From Ancylobacter dichloromethanicus (GTDB lineage Bacteria > Pseudomonadota > Alphaproteobacteria > Rhizobiales > Xanthobacteraceae), in NCBI RefSeq assembly GCF_018390645.1, contig NZ_JAHBGC010000047.1, positions 32,560-96,559 on the forward strand: 64,000 nucleotides of DNA. Direction: 5' to 3'. Below the pieces are notes generated by a model. That model had not been told where the DNA came from. It saw nothing but the letters and a program-made list of their open reading frames with translations, and ran no database searches. This document shows, piece after piece, positions 32,599 to 41,427 of the stretch. Position 1 is the first letter of the stretch. Every line of letters begins with the position of its first letter. The translations under genes and the position numbers were made by a program.

Positions 32599-33813
32599 AT
32601 GAGACAAGGGTGGCGCTGGTTTGGGCCGGGCGATCCGGTGACACTGGACCACGCCCGGCAGGCGGGGGCCAGCGACATCGTCTCGGCGCTGCATCACCTG
32701 CCTCCAGCGGTCGCCTGGTCCCGCGCCGAGGTGGAAGAGCGCCGCGCGCTGATCGAGGACAGTCCGGCCGGCCGCAATCCCTTGCGCTGGTCGGTGGTCG
32801 AGAGCATCCCGGTCGCCGACGAGATCAAGCGCGAGGGCGCGCGCGCAGGCGCCGCCATCGAAGCCTGGATCGCCAGCCTGGAGGCCGTCGCGGCGGTCGG
32901 GCCGCGCGTGGTCTGCTACAATTTCATGCCGGTGCTCGACTGGACCCGCACCGACCTCGACTGGCCGCTGGCGACCGGGGCGAGCGCTCTGCGCTTCGAC
33001 CAGAACCGCTTCGCCGCGTTCGATCTCTTCGTGCTGAAGCGGCCCGGCGCCGCCGCCGATTACGACACCGAGCAACAGGCGCGGGCGCGCAGGGTCGCCG
33101 ATTCGCTCAGCGAGGAGGATGTGAGCGCCCTCATCCGCACGGTGCTGGCCGGCTTGCCCGGCGGTACCACGAAAGGCCTCAGCCTCGACGAGTTCGGCGA
33201 CTGCCTCGGTGCCTATGCAAACATCGACGCCGCGCGGCTGCGCGCCAATCTGATCGCCTTCCTCGAGATCGTCGCCCCGGTCGCGCAGGCGCTGGGGGTA
33301 AGGCTGACCATCCACCCGGACGACCCGCCGCGTCCGCTGTTCGGCCTGCCCCGTATTGCCTCGACCCGTGAGGATTTCGAGCAGATTTTTCAAGCGGTTC
33401 CATCGCCGGCGAACGGGTTGTGCTTCTGTACCGGAAGCCTCGGGGTGCGCGCCGACAACGACCTGCCGGCGATCGCGACGCGGTTTGCCGGGCGCATCCA
33501 CTTCGCCCATCTGCGCGCCACGCGACGCGACGCGGACCAGCTCGGCTTCCAGGAGGCCGACCATCTCGACGGCGATGTCGACATGCCCGCCGTGCTCGCC
33601 GTGCTGATGGCGGAGAACCGTCGACGCCCCGAAACCGAAAAAATCGTGCTGCGCCCGGACCATGGGCACCGCATGCTGGCCGATCTCGCCGCGGGTGACG
33701 TGCGCAATCCCGGCTATACCGCCGCCGGGCGGATGAAGGGGCTGGCGGAATTGCGGGGCATCATGCGCGTGCTCGACCGCCTGCCCGACGAGACTCTCGC
33801 CAGCCTTCGCTGA
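32599..33813 (+). CDS. uxuA: Mannonate dehydratase UxuA
   Basis: A 404-residue enzyme with the UxuA TIM-barrel pattern: WRWFGPGDPVTLDHARQAGASDIVSALHH at the start, VVESIPVADEIKR, VVCYNFMPVLDWTRTDL, RLTIHPDDPPRPLFGLPRI, NGLCFCTGSLG and HFAHLRATRR, ending LRPDHGHRMLADL. It converts D-mannonate to 2-keto-3-deoxygluconate, following the reductase in the glucuronate branch. The motifs include the metal-binding Cys/His/Asp positions of the family. It is co-transcribed with the GntR regulator and uxuB and ends in front of a strong hairpin. Confidence 0.94.
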   Translation: MRQGWRWFGPGDPVTLDHARQAGASDIVSALHHLPPAVAWSRAEVEERRALIEDSPAGRNPLRWSVVESIPVADEIKREGARAGAAIEAWIASLEAVAAVGPRVVCYNFMPVLDWTRTDLDWPLATGASALRFDQNRFAAFDLFVLKRPGAAADYDTEQQARARRVADSLSEEDVSALIRTVLAGLPGGTTKGLSLDEFGDCLGAYANIDAARLRANLIAFLEIVAPVAQALGVRLTIHPDDPPRPLFGLPRIASTREDFEQIFQAVPSPANGLCFCTGSLGVRADNDLPAIATRFAGRIHFAHLRATRRDADQLGFQEADHLDGDVDMPAVLAVLMAENRRRPETEKIVLRPDHGHRMLADLAAGDVRNPGYTAAGRMKGLAELRGIMRVLDRLPDETLASLR

Positions 33814-33838
33814 GGCCCGCCGCGCTCGGAACGGAGAA

Positions 33839-33866
33839 GGCCGCGCTTCCCCGGGGAGGCGCGGCC
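33839..33866. terminator. Hairpin between convergent uxuA and permease genes
   Basis: GGCCGCGC (33839-33846) and GCGCGGCC (33859-33866) form a perfect stem around a further CCCC/GGGG pair. It lies between two convergent transcription units and is symmetrical, so it could stop both. There is no T-run, which weakens the call as an intrinsic terminator. Confidence 0.45.
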
Positions 33867-33920
33867 AACTGCGGGCTCTGCTGCTTTATCAAGCTGCGGA
33901 CGGGTCCGGCGGCTGCAGCT

Positions 33921-34751
33921 TCAAGCCGCCGACTTCTTCACCCGCGCCACGATCTGCGTGGGGTTGACGAAGCGCAGCGCCACGACCAGCCAGACCAGCG
34001 TGCTGAGCATGTAGATCACCGCCATGGCGTCGATCGACTGCCCCGCGCGCACACCGGCGGCGAAGACGGAGTAGTAGAGCGCGACCACCAGCGTCTGGCT
34101 CGACGGCCCGGCGGTGAGGAAGGTCAGCTCGAACATCGACACCGTGCGCACCAGCGCGAGCAGGGTCGCCGCCAATATGCCCGGCACCAGCAGCGGCACC
34201 AGCACATGGACGAACAGCCGGCCGGTGCCGGCGCCGAACACCCGCGCCGCCGCCTCCACCTTGGGGTCGATCTGCTCGATGAAGGGGATCATCAATATGA
34301 CCGTGAACGGCACGGTCGGTACCAGATTGGCGACGATGACGCCCCACATGGTGCCGGCGAGGCCGACCTTGTAGAGCACCGTCGCCAGCGGAATGCCGAA
34401 GGTGATCGGCGGCACCAGCAGCGGCAGCAGGAACAGCACGATCACCAGCGGCTTGCCCGGGAAGTCCCGGCGCGCGAGAGCGTAGGCGGCCGGCACGCCG
34501 ATCAGCGCCGAGAGCAGCACCACCGCGCCGGCGATCTGGAAGGTCACCAGCAGCACGTCGCCAAGCTGGAACTCCCGCCACGCCGAGGCGTACCAGCGCA
34601 CGGTGAACGCCGCCGGCAGCCAGGAATTGAGCCAGCGCGTGCCGAAGGAGTTGACCACCACGGTGGAGATCATCGCCAGCACGTTGACCACGAAGAAGAT
34701 GACGAAGGCCCAGACGAGCGTCCGCCACAGACGTTCCAGCGCGCTTTCCAT
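33921..34751 (-). CDS. ABC transporter permease, PotC-like
   Basis: This inner-membrane permease of 276 residues has six helices (VWAFVIFFVVNVLAMISTVVV; VLLVTFQIAGAVVLLSALIGVPAAYAL and so on). Its coupling motif near residues 175-195 reads EAAARVFGAGTGRLFVHVLVPLLVPGIL, the EAA loop of spermidine/putrescine and Fe(III)-type ABC importers. It is the last gene of the operon that begins with lacI. The ATG at 34751 follows AGGGTGAG; a GTG at 34760 overlapping the upstream stop would add three residues. Substrate is not readable; see the solute-binding protein. Confidence 0.87.
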   Translation of the reverse strand: MESALERLWRTLVWAFVIFFVVNVLAMISTVVVNSFGTRWLNSWLPAAFTVRWYASAWREFQLGDVLLVTFQIAGAVVLLSALIGVPAAYALARRDFPGKPLVIVLFLLPLLVPPITFGIPLATVLYKVGLAGTMWGVIVANLVPTVPFTVILMIPFIEQIDPKVEAAARVFGAGTGRLFVHVLVPLLVPGILAATLLALVRTVSMFELTFLTAGPSSQTLVVALYYSVFAAGVRAGQSIDAMAVIYMLSTLVWLVVALRFVNPTQIVARVKKSAA

Positions 34752-34756
34752 GGGGC

Positions 34757-35641
34757 TCACCCTTTCCCGCCGCCGGCCGGGCCGTTGTAGAACAGGCCCC
34801 GCGCCGTCAGCACCAGGCCGACGAAGCCGAACTGCACCACCGCCATGATCATCGCGATGGCGGAGGCGTAGGAGTAGTCATATTGCTCGAAGGCGGCCTG
34901 CGCCGCGGCGAAGGAGATCACCCGCGTCTCGCCGGCCGGCGCGCCCAGCATCACCGCCGAGGGAAACACCGAGAAGGCGTCGACGAAGGCGAGGCAGAAG
35001 GTGACCGCCAGCCCCGGCACGATCAGCGGCAGCACGATGTTGAAGAAGCGCTGCCGGGCACGGGCGCCGAGCGTGGCGGCCGCCTGTTCCAGGGCCGGGT
35101 CGATGCCGGAGATCATCGACAGGGTGAGCAGGAAGGTGAAGGGAAAGCCGGTGATGACCAGCGAGATGAACACGCCCCAGTAATTGTGTACCAGGCGGAT
35201 GGGGCGGTCGATCAGGCCGAACAGGATCAGCAGGCGGTTGAGCCAGCCCTGCGGGCCGAGATAGTTCAGCAGTCCCTCGGCCACCAGCACCGTGCCGAGC
35301 GTGATCGGCAGCACCAGAATGGTGGTGAGCAGGCGCTGGCGCCGCATGTGGCGCACCTGCATCGCTACCGGCACGGAGAGCGCGATGTTGAGCAGGGTCA
35401 CCGGCAAAGCCAGCCGCAGGGTGAGCCAGATCGTCCCGTACATGTAGGGGTCGGAGAAGAACTTGGCGTAGTTGCCGAGCCAGCCGCCTTCCTTGGGCGC
35501 GAAGGACAGCAGCAGCCCGTAGACGAACGGGTAGACGAACAGCAGCACCACGAACAGCGCCGCCGGCAGGACGAGGAGCGTTACCCCGTCAATGCCGCGG
35601 TCGGCCAGCGTGCGCTGTCGGGGGCGGCTGGAGGCGCTCAT
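34757..35641 (-). CDS. ABC transporter permease, PotB-like
   Basis: A 294-residue permease with a first helix LLVLPAALFVVLLFVYPFVYGLLLSF, then a periplasmic part and five more helices; the EAA loop is EQAAATLGARARQRFFNIVLPLIVPGLAVTFCL. It pairs with the PotC-like permease to form the membrane channel. The start codon overlaps the end of the ATPase gene (ATGA) and its own end overlaps or abuts the next permease, so all three are translated together. The family includes transporters for polyamines, iron, phosphonates and some sugars. Confidence 0.87.
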   Translation of the reverse strand: MSASSRPRQRTLADRGIDGVTLLVLPAALFVVLLFVYPFVYGLLLSFAPKEGGWLGNYAKFFSDPYMYGTIWLTLRLALPVTLLNIALSVPVAMQVRHMRRQRLLTTILVLPITLGTVLVAEGLLNYLGPQGWLNRLLILFGLIDRPIRLVHNYWGVFISLVITGFPFTFLLTLSMISGIDPALEQAAATLGARARQRFFNIVLPLIVPGLAVTFCLAFVDAFSVFPSAVMLGAPAGETRVISFAAAQAAFEQYDYSYASAIAMIMAVVQFGFVGLVLTARGLFYNGPAGGGKG

Positions 35642-36708
35642 CCCACGCCCCCCGCCGCATAGACCAGCGTGCGCTCGGCCGGCGCGCCGAGTCGGACGGA
35701 GGCGCCGACGTCGAGCGGCGTGTCGGTGCGGAAATAGAGCTCCACCCCGCCCGGCCCGCTCGCCGTGCCGAAATAGGCCTCGCCGCGATATTCGAGCCCC
35801 GTCACCTCGGCGCCGATCGGCCCGTCGGCCAGCGGCACGAGGTCGGCCGGGCGGATGGCGACGACCACCCGTTCCCCTTCGACATCCACCGCCTGGCCGC
35901 GGATCGGCCCGGCGAAGCCGCAATCGACCTCCACCTCATCGCCCTCGCGGCGCACCAGCCGGCCGGGCAGGGCGTTGCGGAAGCCCATGAACTCGGCGAC
36001 GTCGGCGTGAAGCGGCCGGCGGTACAGATCCTGCGGCGTTCCCACCTGCCGCACCTCGCCATCGCGCAGCACGACGATGCGGTCGGCGAGCGAGAGCGCC
36101 TCGTCCTGGTCGTGGGTGACATAGATGGTGGCCGAGCCGAGCAGGCGGTGGATGCGGCGGATTTCCGCCCGCATCTCCAGCCGCAGCTTGGCGTCGAGAT
36201 TGGACAGCGGCTCGTCCATCAGCACCAGCGGCGGCTCGACCGCGATGGCGCGGGCGATGGCGACGCGCTGCTGCTGGCCGCCGGAGAGCTGGCCGGGAAG
36301 CTTGGCTTCCTGCGAGGTGAGACGCACGACATTGAGCGCCTCGTCCACGCGCCGCTCGATCTCGGCCCTGGGCACGCCGCCCATCTGCAGGCCGAAGCCG
36401 ACATTGCGGCGGACATTCATGTGCGGGAACAGGGCGTAGTTCTGGAACACCATGCCGAAGCCGCGCTCCTCCGGCTTCAGCGTGTCGATGCGCTTCTCGT
36501 CGAGCCAGATCGCGCCGTCGCTGAGCGACAGCAGCCCGGCGAGGCAGTTCAGCGCCGTCGACTTGCCGCAGCCCGAGGGGCCGAGCAGGGCGATGAACTC
36601 GCCGCGCTGCACGGTGAGGCTGATCGCCTTCAGCGCATTGTGCGCACCGAAGTTCCGGCTCATGGCGTCGAGCCTGAGCTCGCGAAAGCCGGCGGATGCT
36701 ATCGCCAT
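35638..36708 (-). CDS. ABC transporter ATP-binding protein, PotA/UgpC-like
   Basis: This 356-residue ATPase has Walker [16 protein letters not shown]-loop [12 protein letters not shown], signature [14 protein letters not shown], Walker [17 protein letters not shown] and switch His in [12 protein letters not shown]-terminal TOBE regulatory domain (~240-356, [12 protein letters not shown]...GVELYFRTD) is typical of PotA, MalK and UgpC. It powers the two permeases encoded downstream. It lies 80 bases after the solute-binding protein gene in the same operon. Confidence 0.92.
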   Translation of the reverse strand: MAIASAGFRELRLDAMSRNFGAHNALKAISLTVQRGEFIALLGPSGCGKSTALNCLAGLLSLSDGAIWLDEKRIDTLKPEERGFGMVFQNYALFPHMNVRRNVGFGLQMGGVPRAEIERRVDEALNVVRLTSQEAKLPGQLSGGQQQRVAIARAIAVEPPLVLMDEPLSNLDAKLRLEMRAEIRRIHRLLGSATIYVTHDQDEALSLADRIVVLRDGEVRQVGTPQDLYRRPLHADVAEFMGFRNALPGRLVRREGDEVEVDCGFAGPIRGQAVDVEGERVVVAIRPADLVPLADGPIGAEVTGLEYRGEAYFGTASGPGGVELYFRTDTPLDVGASVRLGAPAERTLVYAAGGVG

Positions 36709-36788
36709 CGCGCTTCAATCCTGCTGCTGAAAAGGATGGTCACGACGCTTTCCGGCGGGCCGCCCGGGGGCCGCCCGCCGGCAGCACG

Positions 36789-37952
36789 TCACTTCTGCAT
36801 CTTCGCCGAGCCGACCTCACGGTCCCACTTGTCGAACATGGCGACCAGCTCCTTGGCGTCGAGCGGCGCCTCGGTGGGGTAGTCGGCGATCAGCGCCGCA
36901 TATTCCGGCCGGCCGAACTTCTGGATCGTCTCCTGGCTGTCCTTCGGCGCCATGTCGAGCGTGATGCCCTTGATGGCGGGGCCCGGATACATGTAGCCGT
37001 GATCGAACATGTAGGCCTGCTGGGCCGGCTTGAGCAGGAACGCCATCATTTCCAGCACGACCTTGAGCTTCGCCTCGGGAATGCCCTTGGGGATCGCCAT
37101 GTAGTTGGCATCGCCCACCCAGGTGAAGTTCTTGAAGGTGCCGACCTTATACTCTTCCGGCACGATGCCGAGATAGCGCGGGTTGATGTCCCAGCCGGTG
37201 GTGGTGGCGATGATGTCGCGCGTGCCGTTGGCCAGCTCTTTCATCGAGGCGGTGGTGCCGGAGGTGTAGTACTCGATGCAGGTATCGAGTTCCTTCAGAT
37301 AGGCCCAGGTCTTGTCCCAGCCATTGACCGGGTCCTTGGGGTCCTTGTCGCCGAGCAGATAGGGCAGGCCCATCACGAAAGTGCGGCCGGGGCCGGAATT
37401 GGCCGGGCGGGCATACATGAACTTGCCCGGATTGGCCTTGCAATAGGCCAGCAGCGCCTCCGGGGTGTCGGGCACGTCCTTCACCCGGTCGGGCGCGTAT
37501 TCGAGCAGCGGGCCGGAGGGATACCAGTCGATGACGAAGGCCTGGCCACGGGCCATTTCCTGCATCAGATAGGCGCCGGGTATGTAGAGTTGCTTCAGGT
37601 CCGGGAACTTGTCGGCGTATTCCGGCAGGATCTTGAGCCAGAGGCCCTGCTCCATGCCGGCGGCGAGGGCGTCATTGCCGGTCAGCACGAAGTCGATGTC
37701 GACCCGGCCGGCCTCCTGCTGCGCCTTCAGCTTGCCGGCGAGTTCGGGCGCCGTCGCCTGGGTGAAGACGAATTTCGAGACCAGCTCGGGATGCTCGGCC
37801 TGGAACTTCTCCAGCGCCGGCTGGCTGACCTGCAGGTCGCCGGCGACGTCAATCACATTGATTACCACGGGCTCGGCCATGGCGCCGAAACTGGTCGAGA
37901 CGAGCAGCGCGCCCGCCGCCAGCAAGCTGGATTTCCAGCGCATAAGGGTCAT
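36789..37952 (-). CDS. ABC transporter solute-binding protein, PotD-like
   Basis: A 387-residue precursor with a Sec signal (WKSSLLAAGALLVSTSFGAMAEP, cut likely after ~26). The mature protein is a family 1/PotD-type periplasmic binding protein: VINVIDVAGDLQVSQPALEKFQAEHPE, VDIDFVLTGNDALAAGME, IATTTGWDINPRYLGIVPEEYKVG and YMAIPKGIPE. The ligand cannot be read from sequence; being co-transcribed with NagB under a LacI regulator suggests an amino sugar or other carbohydrate rather than polyamines. The ATG at 37952 has GGAGAG before it and places the signal peptide at the start. It is 52 bases after nagB. Confidence 0.85.
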   Translation of the reverse strand: MTLMRWKSSLLAAGALLVSTSFGAMAEPVVINVIDVAGDLQVSQPALEKFQAEHPELVSKFVFTQATAPELAGKLKAQQEAGRVDIDFVLTGNDALAAGMEQGLWLKILPEYADKFPDLKQLYIPGAYLMQEMARGQAFVIDWYPSGPLLEYAPDRVKDVPDTPEALLAYCKANPGKFMYARPANSGPGRTFVMGLPYLLGDKDPKDPVNGWDKTWAYLKELDTCIEYYTSGTTASMKELANGTRDIIATTTGWDINPRYLGIVPEEYKVGTFKNFTWVGDANYMAIPKGIPEAKLKVVLEMMAFLLKPAQQAYMFDHGYMYPGPAIKGITLDMAPKDSQETIQKFGRPEYAALIADYPTEAPLDAKELVAMFDKWDREVGSAKMQK

Positions 37953-38004
37953 TCGTTCTCTCCGCTCTGGTTGTTGTCGAACAATCGGCACTGAAAGGTG
38001 CGCA

Positions 38005-38769
38005 CTACATGTTCGTCGCTGCCGGCTTCTTGGTGAGCCGGCTTGCGGCGGCACGATCGAGAAAGGCGTGGCAATCGGGATGCTGCTGGAGAATCGAGGC
38101 CGGCCACATATTGGTGACGGGGCCCTCCAGCACGTGCTGGACTGCTTCGGCCTTGCGCTCGTCCGGTACGGTGAGGACGACGAGGCGGGCGGAGACGATG
38201 CGCTGCACCGTCATCGAGATCGCCTCGGTGGGCACGTCCTCGAAGGTGGGGAACCAGCCCTCGCCGAATTGCTGGCGGCGGCAGCGCTCCTCCAGCTCGA
38301 CCACCTTGTAGGCGACGGTCGAGGTGAAGTCGGCCGGCGGGTCGTTGAAGGCGAGATGGCCGTTCTCGCCGATGCCGGCGAACATCACGTCGATGGGGTG
38401 GGCGTCGAGCAGCGCATTGACGCGGGCCAGCTCGGCGTCGAGGTCGGGGGCGTCGCCGGCGATGAAATGGAAGGCGCCCAGCGTCGGCAGCCTGCCGGTG
38501 AAACGCTCCTTGAGATATTTGCGGAAGCTGGCCGGGTGGGTCTCCGGCATGCCGATATACTCGTCGAGATGGAAGGCGGTGACCTTCGACCAGTCGATGT
38601 CCGGCAGGGCGACCAGCGCCTCCAGCATCTCGAACTGGCTGGCGCCGGTGGCGATGACGACGGTGGCGGCGCCGCGCGCGGCGATGGTCTCGCGGATCGC
38701 CGCCGCGCCGAGGGCGGCGGCTGCCGCGCCATTGGCCGCTTTGGTTTCGTGGCAACGGATGTCAATCAT
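38005..38769 (-). CDS. nagB: Glucosamine-6-phosphate deaminase (NagB family)
   Basis: A 254-residue sugar isomerase-type deaminase with VVIATGASQFEMLEALV (phosphate loop), AFHLDEYIGMPETHPASFRKYL (catalytic Asp) and MFAGIGENGHLAFNDPPADF (His of the active site). It should convert glucosamine 6-phosphate to fructose 6-phosphate and ammonia. Length is close to the family norm (~260). It starts two bases after lacI on the same strand, so the two are translated together. Some members act on other amino-sugar phosphates; the neighbouring transporter does not settle which. No nagA or kinase gene is in the window. Confidence 0.87.
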   Translation of the reverse strand: MIDIRCHETKAANGAAAAALGAAAIRETIAARGAATVVIATGASQFEMLEALVALPDIDWSKVTAFHLDEYIGMPETHPASFRKYLKERFTGRLPTLGAFHFIAGDAPDLDAELARVNALLDAHPIDVMFAGIGENGHLAFNDPPADFTSTVAYKVVELEERCRRQQFGEGWFPTFEDVPTEAISMTVQRIVSARLVVLTVPDERKAEAVQHVLEGPVTNMWPASILQQHPDCHAFLDRAAASRLTKKPAATNM

Positions 38770-38771
38770 GG

Positions 38772-39875
38772 TCACTTCCTGCTCGACGGGTCGGGGGTGG
38801 CCGCTCCGGTCTCGGCCGGCGGCGTGCCGGAGGCACGGCTGTCCGGCGCGGGGGCCGGGCCGGTGGAACTGCGGATGACGAGTTCGCCGGTGATGACGTG
38901 GCTGCCGGTGGGCGGCGCGGGATTGGCGAAGCCGTTCAGCAGCAGGTCGACCGCGTTGGCGCCGGCACGCGCGCAGCGGGCGTTCACGCTGGTCAGCGGC
39001 GGGTAGGTGGTGGCGGCGATGATGTCGTCGCAGCCCACCACGCTGAAGTCGCCGGGCACCGAGAGGCCGCGCTCGGCCAGCCCGGCCATGATGCCCTGCG
39101 CCACCACGTCGTCGACCGCGAGCGCCGCGGTGACGCCCGCCGCCAGCAGGCCGGCCACGCAATCGCGCCCCGCCTCATGGCTGGGGCGGCCGGCGTCGAC
39201 CTGCGCCACCGACAGCCCGTGAGCGGTGCCGGCCTGCGCCACGGCGCGGGCGCGCTGCTGGCTCGACCAGGAGGAGCGCGGCGCCCCGACATAGGCGATC
39301 GCGCGATGGCCGAGGCCGGCCAGCAGCCCGACAGCGGCGGTGAAGCCGGGGGCGGTGTCGACCAGCACGCGCCCGATGCCCTCCAGCTCGCGGTTGATCA
39401 CCACCACCGGCTTGCGGGCGGCGTGCTTGCGGATGAGCGGCTCGTCGAGGCGGGGGGAGGCGAGCACGAACCCGTCCACCTGCGCGGCGAGCTTGCCCAG
39501 CAGCATGTCTTCCAGATGCGCGGTCTCGTCGGAATCGCCGAGGAAGGTGGCGTAGCCGCGCTTGTAGGCCTGCGCCTGCGCGCCGCGCATCAGCGCCGAG
39601 AAGAACGGATTGGCGACATCGGGCAGGATCAGGGCGATGTTGCCGGTGCGGCCGGTCGAGAGCGCCCGCGCCACCTGATTGGGGACATAGCCGAGGCGCA
39701 GCGCCGTCCCCAGCACCTTCTCCACCGTCGCCGGGGTCAACAGCTCGGGCTGCGAGAAGGCGCGCGACACCGTCGCCTGCGACACGCCGGCTTCCTGGGC
39801 GACCAGCCGGATGGTGGGGGTGGGCTTGGTGTTTGGCGGTCTGGTCACGTTTTGCTCCGATGAAACCGCTTTCAT
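38772..39875 (-). CDS. LacI-family transcriptional regulator
   Basis: This 367-residue regulator has an N-terminal LacI helix-turn-helix (IRLVAQEAGVSQATVSRAFSQPELLTPATVEKVLGTALRLGYVPNQVARALSTGRTG) and a periplasmic-binding-like effector domain (IALILPDVANPFFSALMRGAQAQAYKRGY, VDGFVLASPR, DFSVVGCDD, PPLTSVNA). The last ~25 residues are Pro/Ala-rich. It heads the nagB-transporter operon, and a large inverted repeat over its start codon holds two LacI-type operators, so it surely controls its own operon. The inducer is probably the transported sugar or its phosphate. Confidence 0.92.
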   Translation of the reverse strand: MKAVSSEQNVTRPPNTKPTPTIRLVAQEAGVSQATVSRAFSQPELLTPATVEKVLGTALRLGYVPNQVARALSTGRTGNIALILPDVANPFFSALMRGAQAQAYKRGYATFLGDSDETAHLEDMLLGKLAAQVDGFVLASPRLDEPLIRKHAARKPVVVINRELEGIGRVLVDTAPGFTAAVGLLAGLGHRAIAYVGAPRSSWSSQQRARAVAQAGTAHGLSVAQVDAGRPSHEAGRDCVAGLLAAGVTAALAVDDVVAQGIMAGLAERGLSVPGDFSVVGCDDIIAATTYPPLTSVNARCARAGANAVDLLLNGFANPAPPTGSHVITGELVIRSSTGPAPAPDSRASGTPPAETGAATPDPSSRK

Positions 39876-39898
39876 GGGAGAATGAAAGCGGTTTCATC
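39859..39898. promoter_or_regulatory. Double LacI operator overlapping the lacI start codon
   Basis: GATGAAACCGCTTTCAT (39859-39875) and its exact reverse complement (39882-39898) face each other across a 6-base spacer. Each arm is itself a LacI-type palindrome, TGAAA-N4-TTTCA. The start codon of the lacI gene is inside the first arm. Binding of two dimers would block both promoter and translation start. Confidence 0.75.
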
Positions 39899-40103
39899 GG
39901 GAGTCAATGCTTTCTTTTACGGCGAGGCCGACGCGCTGGCGGCGGGGCGTGCGGGAGGGTGGAAGGCCCGCTCCGGGCGAGGTGCCGGCAGGGCGCGGGA
40001 ATGGCCCGCCGCGCGCCTCAAGCCGGCGTCAGGCGGCGGCCGGCCCGGTGGACGCCCTGCCCGCGCGGGTCCGCCGGCAACGGGCCGGCATGGCTCGCCC
40101 GCC

Positions 40104-41408
40104 TCACTGGCCGGCCTGGAGGTCCGCCACCTGCTTCTTCAGCGCCTTCACTTCCTGGAAGCGGGGCGTGACGTCGCGCAGCGTGGCCACCATGCCGGTC
40201 ACCTTGCCCGCCGTGTCCTTCAGCAGGACGATGTTGAACTCCAGCGAAATCCGCCGCCCGTCGCGGGTGAGACCCGGCACGGCGAGGACGTCGCCGGCGC
40301 CGTAGCGGCTTTCCCCGGAAGCGACGGTCTCGCGATAGCCCTCCCAGTGGCGGGCGCGGAACGGTTCGGGGATGATGATGTCGAGCGACTGGCCCAGCGC
40401 CTCCGGCTCGGAAAAGCCGAAGATGCGCGCCGCGCCGGGGTTCCACAGCACGATGCGGCCTTGCGCGTCGCTGGCGACGATGGCGTCGGCAGCGTTGTCG
40501 AGCAGCGCCTCGCCGATCGCCGCGCGGTCGAAGCCCTCAATGGCGCGCGCCTGCCGTGCGGCGTCGCCGGCGGGGGGCGGTACCGCCACCGTGGCGTCCG
40601 GTACATCGTCGGCAAACAGGTCCTCCACCGGCCCGAAGAACTCGTAATGCAGCCGCTGCGGCGGCACGCCGGCGCTGGCGAGGCCCGGCACGAAAGTCTG
40701 GAGAAAGCCGGGCGGGCCGCACAGGAAATACTCGGCCTCGGAAAGCGGCGTGTGCGCCGTCAGCCATTCCAGGGTGAGATGGCCGGCAATGTCGAAATCG
40801 CGCCCCGCCACTTCCTCTAGCCCCGGCCGGGTGTGCAGGAAGGTCGTTCGCACCTTGCCATGGGCGTCGGCAAGCGCGCGCACATGGGCGCCGAACGCCT
40901 GCGTGCGGGCGCTCCGGGTGCAGTGGACGAATTGCAGGTCGGCCGCGCGGTGCCGGGCCACGAAGGCCTCCAGCATCGCCACCATCGGCGTCAGCCCCAC
41001 CCCCGCGCTCACCATCACGATGGGCCGCGCGTCGGTCTCCGGCAGCACGAAGCCGCCATCCGGCGGGGCGATCTCAAGGCGGGTTCCGGGCTGGGCCGCG
41101 TCGTGCAGCCATTTCGACACCAGCCCCTCCGGCTCCCGCTTCACCGAGATGCGGTAGGCCGCGCCGTCCGGCGCGGCGGAGATGGTGTAATTGCGCTTCT
41201 GCCGCCCGCCGCCCGGCACGTCCGCGAACAGCGTCAGATGCTGGCCGGCTTCATGGGCGGCCGGCGGCAAACCGTCGAGCGGGCGCAGCACGAAGGAGGT
41301 GATGACATCGCTTTCCCTGTGGCGGCTCTCGATCACGAAAAGCCGCCGCGCATCGCTGCCCCGCTCCGCCGGCTGGCTGCTGCCTGCGATGTGGTCACGC
41401 TTGGTCAT
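40104..41408 (-). CDS. Ferredoxin-NADP reductase-like protein fused to a PAS domain
   Basis: A 434-residue fusion. Residues ~25-255 are an FAD/NAD(P)H reductase module like the C-terminal part of flavohaemoglobin Hmp: AGQHLTLFADVPGGGRQKRNYTIS (FAD), PIVMVSAGVGLTPMVAMLEAF (NAD(P)H) and EYFLCGPPGFLQ. There is no globin domain. After a 30-residue linker, residues ~303-420 are a PAS domain with PAC (LLDNAADAIVASDAQGRIVLWNPGAARIFGF...RDGRRISLEFNIVLLKDTAGKVTGMVATLRDVTPR), then a short coiled tail. It is divergent from an Rrf2/NsrR-type regulator, suggesting a role in NO or redox stress. Function of the fusion is not known to me. Confidence 0.85.
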   Translation of the reverse strand: MTKRDHIAGSSQPAERGSDARRLFVIESRHRESDVITSFVLRPLDGLPPAAHEAGQHLTLFADVPGGGRQKRNYTISAAPDGAAYRISVKREPEGLVSKWLHDAAQPGTRLEIAPPDGGFVLPETDARPIVMVSAGVGLTPMVAMLEAFVARHRAADLQFVHCTRSARTQAFGAHVRALADAHGKVRTTFLHTRPGLEEVAGRDFDIAGHLTLEWLTAHTPLSEAEYFLCGPPGFLQTFVPGLASAGVPPQRLHYEFFGPVEDLFADDVPDATVAVPPPAGDAARQARAIEGFDRAAIGEALLDNAADAIVASDAQGRIVLWNPGAARIFGFSEPEALGQSLDIIIPEPFRARHWEGYRETVASGESRYGAGDVLAVPGLTRDGRRISLEFNIVLLKDTAGKVTGMVATLRDVTPRFQEVKALKKQVADLQAGQ

Positions 41409-41427
41409 GATTTGCCTCCGCTTTAAT

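Noticed and set aside
39882..40820. Plus-strand frame starting MKAVSS opposite the FNR-PAS gene
   Set aside because: It starts with the same residues as LacI only because the operator is a perfect inverted repeat; the rest is an antisense shadow.
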